NCBI RefSeq assembly: GCF_014651075.1
Contig: NZ_BMWE01000002.1
Location: 186,001-250,000, forward strand
Origin: Streptomyces djakartensis
GTDB lineage: Bacteria > Actinomycetota > Actinomycetes > Streptomycetales > Streptomycetaceae
DNA length: 64,000 bases
Direction: 5' to 3'
Part shown: positions 52,773 through 61,073 of the stretch, piece by piece
Layout of the letters: every line of letters begins with the position of its first letter
Position numbering within the stretch: the stretch's first letter is position 1
Translations under genes and position numbers: made by a program
The notes under the pieces: model-generated
What the model was told of the DNA's origin: nothing
Seen by the model: the letters and a program-made list of their open reading frames with translations, nothing else
The model's database searches: none

Positions 52773-54917
52773 TCACCCGTTCGCATCCATCAACGCCAGC
52801 TCGTGCAGCCGGTCCGGGGGGCCCGGCCTCGCGTAGTACCAGCCCTGGGCCGTGTCGCAGCCCAGCATCCGCAGCTGCTCGGCCTGCGCCCCCGTCTCCA
52901 CCCCCTCCACCGTCACCGCGAGATCCAGGGTGTGGGCCAGGGAGACGATCCCCTCCACGATCTTCAGATCGACCGGATCCACCGGGAACTGCTGCATGCT
53001 CTGGGTGAAGGAACGGTCCAGCTTCAGGATGCTCACCGGGAGCCGGCGGAGGTTGGCGAGATTGGAGTAGCCCGTGCCGAAGTCGTCCAGGGCGATGTCG
53101 ACACCCATCTCCGCCAGTCGGCGCAGCGGTTTCAGCAGGTCGTCGTCCGCACCGATGAGGGCCGACTCCGTGACCTCGAGGCAGAGCGCGTCCGGTTCGA
53201 TGCCCGTGCGCTCCAGGATGTCGACGGTGTCCTGGACCAGACCCGGGTGGGTCAGCTGGCAGGGCGAGAGGTTCACGTTGATCCGCAGGGGGCCCACGGC
53301 GTCCGCACCGCCCTGCAGTTCCCGCCACTCGCGGGCCTGGCGTACCGACTGCTCCAGGACCCAGCGGCCCAGGGGCACGATCAGGCCGGTGTGCTCGGCG
53401 AGCGGGATGAACCGGTCCGGGCCGAGGACGCCGTGCTGCGGGTGCAGCCAGCGCACCAGGGCCTCGGCGCCTCGCACACTGCCGTCGCCGAGGTGCACCA
53501 GCGGCTGGTACTCGATGAAGAACTCGCCCCGCTCCAGGGCCGTCGGCAGCGCGGTGGTGAGGCCGTGCCGGGTGATGGCGCGGGCGTCCGCCTCCGGGTC
53601 GGCGAGTTCGAAGCGGTTGCCGCCGGCCGACTTGGCCCGGTACATCGTGATGTCGGCGCTGCGCAGCACCTCCGCCGGGCTGCGCTCCCCGGCCGGGCCC
53701 TCGACGATGCCGATGCTGCCGCGCACCGTCAGCTCCCGGCCGTCGACACTGATCGGGGCGAGCAGCGCGTTCATGATGCGCCCGGCGAGCTCGTCGACCT
53801 CGCGCTGGGTGCCGGGTCCCGTGGTCAGTGCCACGAACTCGTCGCCGCCGAGCCGGGCGACCATCTCGCCCGGCGCGGTGGCGCAGGACTGGAGCCGGTC
53901 GGCGACCTCCACCAGCAGCCGGTCGCCGGCCGCGTGACCGAGGCTGTCGTTGACGGTCTTGAAGCCGTCCAGGTCGAGGTAGCACAGTCCGAACCGCTGG
54001 CCTTCCCCGGCGCTCAGCGCCTTCTCCAGGCGCTCGAAGAAGAAGGCACGGTTGGGCAGGCCGGTGAGGGCGTCGTGGGTGGCCTCGTAGCGCAGCCGCA
54101 GGTTGAGCAGGCGGCGCTCGGTGGTGTCCTCCATCAGGGCCAGCTGGTACTGCGGGTCGCCGTCGGCGTCACGCAGCAGGGAGACCGTCAGGTTGGTCCA
54201 CAGGACCGTTCCGTCAGGGCGGTAGAACGCCTTCTCCAGGTGGTAGTGCTCCCGCTCCCCGCGCACGAGTTCCTCATAGAGCCGCCAGGTCTGCGGCGCG
54301 TCGTCGGGGTGGGTCCACTCCCTGACGTTGCGGCTGCGCAGGGACTGCTCGGACATTCCGAACATGCGCAGCAGCGCGCCGTTGACCTGGAGGATGTTGC
54401 CCTCGAGATCGGCCATGCCGATGCCTATGGCAGCGCCCTCGAACACCGCGCGGAAGCGTGCCTCACTCGCGTGCAGGGCCTGCGCGACCACGCCCTGTGC
54501 CTTCAGCGCGGCCTGGGCGATGGCCTCCTGCTCGGCCAGCGTCCGCTCGCGCAGCGCCCGGGCGAAGCCGGCGGCCATCGCGTGCTGCAGTCGCGCGCAC
54601 CGGGCCCGCAGGTCCTCCTGGTCGCCGTCGCCGCCGCAGTACAGGACCAGGTAGGCGTCCACGCAGTCCAGCGTGCGGCTGAGCGCCTCCGGGTCGGTGC
54701 AGTGCGCGTCGACGAGGGCGGCGCCGACCGCCCGCCCCGCGTCGGAGTCGAACCGCCGGGCCAGCAGTGCCTGACTCAACCGCCGGGCCAGGGGCAGCAG
54801 TTGTTCCTCGAACTCGGGCCGGGTCGACGACGTCGAGGTCACCGGGAAGACCGCCCGGCTCCAGATCGTCGCGAACCGGCGCAGTCTGCCCTCCGGCCCG
54901 TCCGGTTCCGCGATCAC
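52773..54917 (-). CDS. rmdA: RmdA-like PAS-GGDEF-EAL cyclic-di-GMP protein
   Basis: In this 714-aa protein a helical N-terminal region of about 170 residues is followed by a PAS domain (ARFRAVFEGAAIGIGMADLE), a GGDEF domain (LTGLPNRAFFFERL; GGDEF intact at 357-361) and an EAL domain (AEALVRW, EAL at 485-487; DDFGTGYSNL; ILKLDRSF). Both catalytic signatures are complete. The domain order and neighbourhood match RmdA (SCO0928), a c-di-GMP phosphodiesterase affecting development. The GTG at 54917 overlaps the upstream methyltransferase stop (GTGA). Confidence 0.87.
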   Translation of the reverse strand: MIAEPDGPEGRLRRFATIWSRAVFPVTSTSSTRPEFEEQLLPLARRLSQALLARRFDSDAGRAVGAALVDAHCTDPEALSRTLDCVDAYLVLYCGGDGDQEDLRARCARLQHAMAAGFARALRERTLAEQEAIAQAALKAQGVVAQALHASEARFRAVFEGAAIGIGMADLEGNILQVNGALLRMFGMSEQSLRSRNVREWTHPDDAPQTWRLYEELVRGEREHYHLEKAFYRPDGTVLWTNLTVSLLRDADGDPQYQLALMEDTTERRLLNLRLRYEATHDALTGLPNRAFFFERLEKALSAGEGQRFGLCYLDLDGFKTVNDSLGHAAGDRLLVEVADRLQSCATAPGEMVARLGGDEFVALTTGPGTQREVDELAGRIMNALLAPISVDGRELTVRGSIGIVEGPAGERSPAEVLRSADITMYRAKSAGGNRFELADPEADARAITRHGLTTALPTALERGEFFIEYQPLVHLGDGSVRGAEALVRWLHPQHGVLGPDRFIPLAEHTGLIVPLGRWVLEQSVRQAREWRELQGGADAVGPLRINVNLSPCQLTHPGLVQDTVDILERTGIEPDALCLEVTESALIGADDDLLKPLRRLAEMGVDIALDDFGTGYSNLANLRRLPVSILKLDRSFTQSMQQFPVDPVDLKIVEGIVSLAHTLDLAVTVEGVETGAQAEQLRMLGCDTAQGWYYARPGPPDRLHELALMDANG

Positions 54918-55726
54918 GCCGTACGCCCCACGCCCGCGAAACCGGAGAACGCGTACGGATCGTCGTCCTCCGGTGTGGTGTCGGGCCGCCAGCGCGGCAT
55001 CGCCACCAGTCCGGGTTCCACCATGTCGTACCCCTCGAAGAACCGCGTGATCTCCTCGCGCGTGCGCATGACCAGCGGGTTGCGGTTGTCCTTGTACACG
55101 TTCACCGCGCCCCCGGCCCGCTCGGGCGGCAGCGGGATGCCCTCGTAGGAGGCGTGGGTGAGCACGAGGAGGCTCCCGGGCGCGAGCGCCTCGCCCAGTT
55201 CGGCCACCGCCCCGTACGGGTCGTCCTCGTCTTCCACGAAGTGCAGTATGGCAACGAGGAGCAGGGCCACTGGCCGATTCAGGTCGATCAGCCGCTCCAC
55301 CTGGATGCTGCGCAGGATGTCCTGGGGCTTGCGCAGGTCGGCCGCCACGATGTCCGCGTCGTCGTCGCCCTCCAGGACCGCCTGGCTGTGGGCGACGGCC
55401 ACCGGGTCGTGGTCGACGTACACCACGCGCGCGCCGGGGCAGGCGGCCTGGGCCACCTCGTGCACGTTGCCGAAGGTGGGGATGCCGGAGCCGATGTCCA
55501 GGAACTGGGTGATGCCCTGGCCGGCCGCGTAACGCACGGCACGGCGCATGAACGCCCGGTTCGCCTGTGCGATCTTGGGGAGTCCCGGCATGAACCCCAT
55601 GGCCCTGCGGGCCGCTTCCCGGTCGACCTCGAAGTTGTGCGATCCGCCCAGGTAGTAGTCGTACATCCGGGAAACGCTGGGCACCGAGATGTCGATGCTC
55701 CGTGGAGCCCAGGCGGGACGCTCCAT
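54914..55726 (-). CDS. SAM-dependent methyltransferase (DUF574/Methyltransf_19 family)
   Basis: The 270-aa protein opens PSVSRMYDYYLGGSHNFEVD, the signature of a family expanded in Streptomyces, and continues FLDIGSGIPTFGNVHEVAQ (SAM-binding Gly motif) and VVYVDHDPVAVAHSQAV (acidic ribose-binding residue). The target of methylation is unknown for nearly all members. Its stop overlaps the rmdA start by four bases, which makes the pair a coupled unit. Confidence 0.9.
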   Translation of the reverse strand: MERPAWAPRSIDISVPSVSRMYDYYLGGSHNFEVDREAARRAMGFMPGLPKIAQANRAFMRRAVRYAAGQGITQFLDIGSGIPTFGNVHEVAQAACPGARVVYVDHDPVAVAHSQAVLEGDDDADIVAADLRKPQDILRSIQVERLIDLNRPVALLLVAILHFVEDEDDPYGAVAELGEALAPGSLLVLTHASYEGIPLPPERAGGAVNVYKDNRNPLVMRTREEITRFFEGYDMVEPGLVAMPRWRPDTTPEDDDPYAFSGFAGVGRTA

Positions 55727-55883
55727 CTATCTCTCCAAGGCGTAGGCGATCCGGTGTTCGAGCAGAGGCTACTGATCGCCCGCCAATGGAGCGACCAGAA
55801 ACGGAAATTGACCATCCGTTCCCGGTCACTGCCTGCGGCACGTGCCGCATTGATACCCGCCCGCACCGGCATTCGAACACATG

Positions 55884-55920
55884 ACGGTCCGCCCCTCCGT
55901 GGGGCACGGAGGGGCGGACC
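55884..55920 (-). terminator. Very strong terminator hairpin
   Basis: A perfect 17-bp stem (55884-55900 with 55904-55920) closes on a three-base loop. It lies 54 bp past the stop of the COG4315 lipoprotein gene. Confidence 0.85.
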
Positions 55921-55974
55921 GAATCGGCGACCGCGTCGGCGTGCGACGGGTTGGTCAGCCGTGGAGAGCTTTCA

Positions 55975-56973
55975 CTACTTCGCCGGCGCGCCGACCGGCT
56001 TCCCGTCGGGGCGGATGGCGAACCAGGTACCGCCGACGCCCTGGCCGTTGGTGTCACCGGCCTTCTTGTCACCGGCGAAGGTGTAGATCGGGACACAGTC
56101 GATCGACTGCTGCTTGATGCCGTCGGGGCGGTCGAAGACGACGTACCCCTGGTTGGGGGTGGACCCCTGAAGGTCGATGCCCTTGGTGTCCTTCTCGTCG
56201 ACCGGAGCGACGACGGGCCACTTGTCCAGGCACGCACCGGTGCACTGGGTCTTCATCGGCCACTGCGAGTCCTTCATGAACCGGTAGACCGTCATGCCGT
56301 TCTTGTCGATGACGATCTCGCCCAGCTTGGGGTCGTTGCGGGTGGACAGCCCGGGCAGGTCCGCGGCCTCGGCTCCCTCGCCACCGGCTCCGCCCTGCGC
56401 CTTCTTGCCGTCGGGGGCCAGCGCGTACCACTTGCCGCCCACGCCCTGGCCCTTGACGTCACCGGCGTTGACGTCCTTGGCGTAGCGGTAGGCGGGCCAG
56501 CCGCCGACGGTGAGCTGCTTGGTGCCGTCGGCCCGGGTGACCGATCCCAGCAGCGCCTTGTCGATGCCCTCCCCCGCCTCGGCGTCGTCCGCGGGCACCG
56601 GCGGCCAGGTCTTGGCGCAGTCGCCGTCGCAGTTCGACTTGGGCGGCTGCTCGGTGTCCTGGTCGAACCGGTACAGGGTGAGGCCCAGGCTGTCGGTCAC
56701 GACCTTCCCCACCTTCTCGGCGGTGGAGACGGACAGCTTGCCCGCGGGGGTGGACGTGGTCGGGCTGGACGGGCTCGGCGAGGCCTGGGCGCCAGCGCCG
56801 CCCGCCGCGTTCCCGACCCCCGCGCCGATGTTTCCGTAGTCTCCGCCGGGCGCGGCCGTGGCGCCCACGTTCTGACTGGCCGCCGGAGGGCTGTCCTGGC
56901 CGCACGCCGTCGTCAGCGCCATCACCGCCGCGGCGCTCGCCACGAGCGAAGCGCTCCGCCAGGAGGTCTTCAT
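55975..56973 (-). CDS. Lipoprotein with two COG4315-type repeats
   Basis: This 332-aa protein has a signal peptide with a lipobox ending in Cys (VMALTTACGQ). After an Ala/Gly/Ser-rich linker two related domains follow: SLGLTLYRFDQDTEQPPKSN, CDGDCAKTWPP; and KNGMTVYRFMKDSQWPMKTQ, CTGACLDKWP. Each ends with a GQGVGGxWxA segment. This repeat type is found in secreted proteins of unknown function. From memory it matches SCO0930. The ATG at 56973 follows AGGAGGT-like bases. Confidence 0.88.
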   Translation of the reverse strand: MKTSWRSASLVASAAAVMALTTACGQDSPPAASQNVGATAAPGGDYGNIGAGVGNAAGGAGAQASPSPSSPTTSTPAGKLSVSTAEKVGKVVTDSLGLTLYRFDQDTEQPPKSNCDGDCAKTWPPVPADDAEAGEGIDKALLGSVTRADGTKQLTVGGWPAYRYAKDVNAGDVKGQGVGGKWYALAPDGKKAQGGAGGEGAEAADLPGLSTRNDPKLGEIVIDKNGMTVYRFMKDSQWPMKTQCTGACLDKWPVVAPVDEKDTKGIDLQGSTPNQGYVVFDRPDGIKQQSIDCVPIYTFAGDKKAGDTNGQGVGGTWFAIRPDGKPVGAPAK

Positions 56974-57236
56974 CGTCAACAACTCCCCATAATCCCAAGG
57001 GTGTTGCAGCGCCCTGCTGCGCCGCCGCACGGTCATGAGTACGCATGGGGGCCTGGTTTGTGTTCAATCACCGGCCAAATTTCTTTCCGGAACCTGTGAC
57101 GCGCGCCGCACGTCCCCGCACACTCATGCGCTTCAGAGCCCCCGCGGGCGCCCCCTGATCAAACCTCCGGCACCCGGACATCCCCCTTTCGGGGCAATCC
57201 CCTCGCACTCCGGCACGCCTCGCCGGATCAAGGCTC

Positions 57237-57905
57237 ATGATCTTCGTCGTGCACGCACCCCTCTCGACCCAAGCCGCCCTCGCCGTGCGGGCCTTGGCGA
57301 TGGCGACGCTGACCTGGGCGCTCGTCGGCGCACCGGCCGGACCGGCGGCGGCCGACGCCTGCGCGTACGCCTCGACGGGGCCGGACGGCACGGAGGCGGC
57401 GGCCTTCGCCGGGAGCACGACCTGGCCGACCGGCTGGCCGTGCCCGCCGCCCACACCGACACCCACCCCCACGCCGCAACCTCCGCCTCCGAAACCGGCT
57501 CCCACACCCAGCCCCACCCCGAGCCCCACTCCCACCCCGGCTCCGCCTCCGGACCCGACCCCGTCGCCGGAGCCCTCACCCCCACCGCCGAAACCAGCGC
57601 CCACACCCCGGCCGAAACCGCCGCCGCCCCCCGATCCACGCCCGGCGGCGCCCCCGCCACGGCCGGCCCCCGGACCGGCACCTCCGCCGCCCCCTCCGCC
57701 AGGGCCGGGGCCGGTCCCGGCACCGGCACCGGCACCGGCACCGGTGGAGTCCACGCCGCCTCCGGCCGCGACGCCGGTGCACTACCCGGCGTACCGCACC
57801 GCGCCACGTCCACGGCGGGTGAGCAACGCCCTGTCGCCGCTCACTTTCGTCCTGCTCGTCACGGTGCCCGCGGTGGTCGCCGTCGCCGCGCTGCGCGCGC
57901 GCTGA
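57237..57905 (+). CDS. Secreted proline-rich protein with C-terminal membrane anchor
   Basis: This 222-aa protein has an N-terminal signal segment (AVRALAMATLTWALVGA), a short Cys-containing region (ADACAYASTG, GWPCPPP), then about 110 residues almost entirely Pro, Thr, Ala and Lys. A C-terminal hydrophobic helix (LSPLTFVLLVTVPAVVAVAA) with a basic end follows. It would span the wall as a rigid stalk. From memory SCO0931 is a similar proline-rich protein in the same position. The membrane protein gene follows 24 bp downstream. Confidence 0.8.
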   Translation: MIFVVHAPLSTQAALAVRALAMATLTWALVGAPAGPAAADACAYASTGPDGTEAAAFAGSTTWPTGWPCPPPTPTPTPTPQPPPPKPAPTPSPTPSPTPTPAPPPDPTPSPEPSPPPPKPAPTPRPKPPPPPDPRPAAPPPRPAPGPAPPPPPPPGPGPVPAPAPAPAPVESTPPPAATPVHYPAYRTAPRPRRVSNALSPLTFVLLVTVPAVVAVAALRAR

Positions 57906-57929
57906 TCCCTGAAGCTCTGGAGGCACCTC

Positions 57930-58694
57930 TTGCCGGAATGGCTTGTTCTCACCCTCGCGATGGTGGCCGCCTGTGTCGTGGTGGTCGTCATCACCCTCGT
58001 ACGGCACCGCACGGCGGCCGACGACGAGGACCCCAGCGAGACCCCGGACGTCATCGAGTACATGACGATGTGGATCGGCGTGGTGTACGCCATCGTCCTG
58101 GGGCTGGCGATCGCCGGAGTCTGGGAGGCGCGCAGCGCCGCCCAGGACCACGTCCAGACGGAAGCCACCGCGCTGCACGAGATCTCGGAGCGTGTTCGGG
58201 TCTACCCGGCCGACGTGCGGGACCGCATCCGGGACGACATCCAGGCGTATGTGAGCCACGTCGTCACCACCGAGTGGGACACCATGGCCGACAAGAGCGA
58301 GGTCACCGAACGTGGTGGCGAGCTCTTCGAGCGGGTCCGCCGGGACGTCACCGACTACGAGCCCGAGTCGGACTTCGAGGCCCAGGCCTACCAGCCGCTC
58401 CTGGATCAGGTGACCGTGGCCAGCCAGGCCCGGATCGCCCGGGCGGAGTCGACCGGGGAGACCATGCCGGGCGTGGTGTGGTTCGGGCTGATCGCCGGAG
58501 CCGTCGTCACCATCGGGATGATCTTCGCTCTCCAGATCCGCAGAACGACGCGCGAAGTGGTCCTGGCCGCCCTGTTCTCGGCGCTCATCGCCTTCCTGCT
58601 GTTTCTGATCTGGGACTTCGACTCGCCCTACGGCAGGGGCGTGACCGCCTCGGCGGATCCGTTCCTCAACCTCTTCCCGGGCGCCGGCGGCTGA
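57930..58694 (+). CDS. DUF4239 family membrane protein
   Basis: This 254-aa protein has four hydrophobic helices: WLVLTLAMVAACVVVVVITL, a second near residue 55 (IGVVYAIVLGLAIAGVW), and two near the C-terminus (VVWFGLIAGAVVTIGMIFAL; EVVLAALFSALIAFLLFLIW). A soluble helical region of about 110 residues separates the pairs. This is the bestrophin-like/DUF4239 layout. A TTG start at 57930 follows GGAGG. It is probably co-transcribed with the proline-rich protein gene. The function is unknown. Confidence 0.85.
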   Translation: MPEWLVLTLAMVAACVVVVVITLVRHRTAADDEDPSETPDVIEYMTMWIGVVYAIVLGLAIAGVWEARSAAQDHVQTEATALHEISERVRVYPADVRDRIRDDIQAYVSHVVTTEWDTMADKSEVTERGGELFERVRRDVTDYEPESDFEAQAYQPLLDQVTVASQARIARAESTGETMPGVVWFGLIAGAVVTIGMIFALQIRRTTREVVLAALFSALIAFLLFLIWDFDSPYGRGVTASADPFLNLFPGAGG

Positions 58695-58918
58695 CGGCGC
58701 CCGCACCACCGTCCCGGCCGGGCCCCGGCGAGCGACACACCGTCACCGTCCCCCGGCCGTGGTAACGGTGGTTCCCCCGGGTGGCCCACCCGCGTGCCCC
58801 GTTCGCGCGACTGCGATCGCGCCGCCGATCGCATGTTCTTAGCGTTTCGGGCATCGAGGTGCATGTGTGAGTGAGCGGAACAGGTCCGCGGCTGCTCCTC
58901 GGGGACCCGGAGGTCACG

Positions 58919-59308
58919 ATGCGTGCGATATGGGCCGCTTCGGCCGCGCTGCTGGGGGCCGGCGCCCTCACCTCCTGCCTTCCGGCCGCCGACGCGGCGG
59001 TCGAGCCCGACTTCGGCTTCGGTGTCGTGCCGTCCACCGTGGCACCGGGCGAGCGGATCGCGCTGCGGGTGGACCGCAACGCGTGCCAGGGGGAGGCAAC
59101 GGTCTCCTCAGCGGTCTTCGACGCGGTCACCATCCCTCGCTGGCAGTCCTGGGCGACGGCCGACGTCGACTGGCACACCGAGCCCGGCGCCGTGTACGAC
59201 GTGCACTTCGACTGTGAGGAGTCGCGCGGGACCGTACGCCTGAGCGTCGCCGGCGGCCGCGGGGCGCACCACCCCGATCACCCGGGGCACCACGTCCGCC
59301 ACCCGTAG
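58919..59308 (+). CDS. Small secreted protein, possible lipoprotein
   Basis: The 129-aa product has a signal peptide with LTSC at residues 17-20, which fits a lipobox; cleavage after the later ADA is an alternative. The mature part (VVPSTVAPGERIALRVDRN, TVSSAVFDAV, YDVHFDCEESRGTVRLSV) resembles the protein encoded at 59526-60011 but lacks its C-terminal membrane helix, and ends His-rich. GGAGG precedes the ATG at 58919. Confidence 0.8.
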   Translation: MRAIWAASAALLGAGALTSCLPAADAAVEPDFGFGVVPSTVAPGERIALRVDRNACQGEATVSSAVFDAVTIPRWQSWATADVDWHTEPGAVYDVHFDCEESRGTVRLSVAGGRGAHHPDHPGHHVRHP

Positions 59309-59448
59309 CGGGCGTGGGGACGGGTCAGGGCGGCGCGGCGCCACGCTCATCGCCGGTTCGCTCGGCACTGCGTACCACCGCGCACGCCGCCGTACCGACG
59401 AGGACGCCGCCTGACCGTCCGTCGCCCCGCACCGCCCGCCCGCAGGTG

Positions 59449-59482
59449 TTGGCCCCGGATCCCTCGAGGGATCCGGGGCCAA
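59449..59482. terminator. Perfect 34-bp palindrome, bidirectional terminator
   Basis: The 34 bases are fully self-complementary (two 17-base arms, no spacer) and include GGATCC twice around a central CTCGAG. It lies between the convergent genes ending at 59308 and 59526, so it can end transcription on both strands. Confidence 0.75.
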
Positions 59483-59525
59483 GACCGTTCACGTGCGAGA
59501 CGACCCGGTGAGCAGGACCGCGGCG

Positions 59526-60011
59526 TCAGATGCGCCGCTCGGCGCGGCGACGCATCCAGAACACACCGCCACCGATGGCCGCGGCCGCCACGAGACCGCC
59601 GCCGATGGCGATGTCGGTCGGCGTCGCACCGGTGGTGCTGCCACCGCCGATACCACCGCGGACACCGCCGATGACGGTGAAGGCGTGCGGTTTGGTCAGC
59701 CTCCTGCCGTCACAGGTGACCATGATGTCGTACTGACCCGGGCGGGCGTTGCTGTTGATGGTGGCGGTGCCCCGCGCCGTCTCGTTGGCACCGTGGATGG
59801 GCGTGAGCCTCGTCGGTGAGAAGGCGCTGGAGGTCGCCGTGCCGCCGTTGCGGCAGCCGTCGACCGTGATGGTCAGCTGGCCGCCGCGGGCGATCACGTT
59901 GGGCAGGGCGACGATGTTGCTGGGCGACTCCCACGCGGTGGCCGCAGGGGCGGAGAGACCGAGGGCGGCGACCGCGGCACCGGCGACCACCAGGGCACGA
60001 GTGTCAGGCAT
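59526..60011 (-). CDS. Secreted, C-terminally anchored surface protein
   Basis: This 161-aa protein has a signal peptide (ALVVAGAAVAALGLSAPAAT). The beta-rich core IARGGQLTITVDGCRNGGTA, TSSAFSPTRLTPIHG, PGQYDIMVTCDGRRL is related to the convergent gene product at 58919. The C-terminus has a membrane helix (IAIGGGLVAAAAIGGGVFW) and a basic tail (MRRRAERRI), the layout of a cell-wall sorting region, but no clear LPxTG/LAxTG motif. A class F sortase gene is encoded divergently. GGAGG precedes the ATG at 60011. Confidence 0.82.
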   Translation of the reverse strand: MPDTRALVVAGAAVAALGLSAPAATAWESPSNIVALPNVIARGGQLTITVDGCRNGGTATSSAFSPTRLTPIHGANETARGTATINSNARPGQYDIMVTCDGRRLTKPHAFTVIGGVRGGIGGGSTTGATPTDIAIGGGLVAAAAIGGGVFWMRRRAERRI

Positions 60012-60364
60012 GTGAACCTCCGCGGAAGACGCCCCGGGACCCGTCCCCGGTCGATCGGCGAGAAAGCGCCTCCCAGAAAGACAGTCAGTCGCCTTCGCGT
60101 GTATCGCATTTCGGCGATGGTCCGTCCTGGTGATCAAGCACTCCGCACACGGGCCGCCCGATCGGCCATCGCCGCAGGTCACGCCCCGTCAGAAATTCCA
60201 CCGGGGCGGCGACTCGGATGGCGCACCTCGACTCGCCACGGCACGGCCGGACTTCGGGGCGGCCACCCGTTCGCTCCTGTCCCGTCGCCGCTGTCGCGCG
60301 CCGGACTTAGCGTTCTGGTATGCGCGAGTGACACGGCGACGGCCGCGTCGAGAGGGGATGGCGA
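60012..60364. other. 353-bp divergent promoter interval
   Basis: This gap lies between the anchored surface protein gene and the sortase gene. It is less GC-rich than the flanks and must hold both promoters. I see no gene and no strong hairpin. Confidence 0.5.
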
Positions 60365-61030
60365 ATGTCTGCGTCCGAGCTGGCCGAGGCGGAGGAGGCG
60401 CGGCAGAGGAAGCGTGTCCCGTGGGGCGTGATAGCGCTTGTTCTGCTGACCGGTCTCGCGCTCATTCGGAATGGTTCGGGAGAGTTCGACCAGGGCCCGC
60501 CGCAGCCGGCGACGGCGGCCGCGGCGGACAGCCGCGTGCCCGGCGGCGGCTTCGCCGGGGCCGTCCGGCCCGTGGCCTACGCGCCCCCGGCCCGGATCAG
60601 GATCCCGGCGATCCAGGTCGACGCTCCGATCATCCCCGTGGGCCTGGACGGGGACGGCTGGGTCGGCGCGCCGCCGCCGGAGGACCCGAACCTGGCGGGC
60701 TGGTTCACCGGTGCCGTCACTCCCGGAGAGAAGGGCACCGCGGTCGTCGTCGGCCATGTCGACAACCAGCTGGGGCCGGCCGTGTTCTACGCGCTCGGCG
60801 CCCTGCGGAAGGGCAGCCGCGTCGAGGTCGACCGGCAGGACGGGAAGACCGTCGTGTTCGAGATCTACGGCGTCGAGGTCTTCGAGAAGGACAACTTCCC
60901 CGGCGACCGTGTCTACGGTTCCAAGGGGTCGGCGGAACTGCGGGTCATCACCTGCGGTGGCGGTTTCTCCGAGCAGGACGGCTACGCGGGCAACGTCGTG
61001 ACCTTCGCCCGTCTGGTCGAGGTGCGCTGA
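60365..61030 (+). CDS. Class F sortase
   Basis: This 221-aa protein has an N-terminal membrane helix (GVIALVLLTGLALI), a linker, then the sortase barrel: RIRIPAIQVDAPIIPVGLDG, VVVGHVDN with the catalytic His, VITCGGGF with the catalytic Cys, and FARLVEVR with the Arg. The ITC motif and GLDxxG segment are typical of actinobacterial class F. Sortases join surface proteins to the wall or process them. The only candidate substrate next door lacks a classical motif. Confidence 0.93.
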   Translation: MSASELAEAEEARQRKRVPWGVIALVLLTGLALIRNGSGEFDQGPPQPATAAAADSRVPGGGFAGAVRPVAYAPPARIRIPAIQVDAPIIPVGLDGDGWVGAPPPEDPNLAGWFTGAVTPGEKGTAVVVGHVDNQLGPAVFYALGALRKGSRVEVDRQDGKTVVFEIYGVEVFEKDNFPGDRVYGSKGSAELRVITCGGGFSEQDGYAGNVVTFARLVEVR

Positions 61031-61073
61031 GCGTCCTCGTCCGGGCGGGCGAAGGCCCGTCGTCACTCACCTC

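Noticed and set aside
57068..57754. Gly/Ala-rich minus-strand frame opposite the proline-rich gene
   Set aside because: It is the complement of proline codons and has no signal, start site or domain; the plus-strand frame has a signal peptide, a membrane anchor and a match in gene order.
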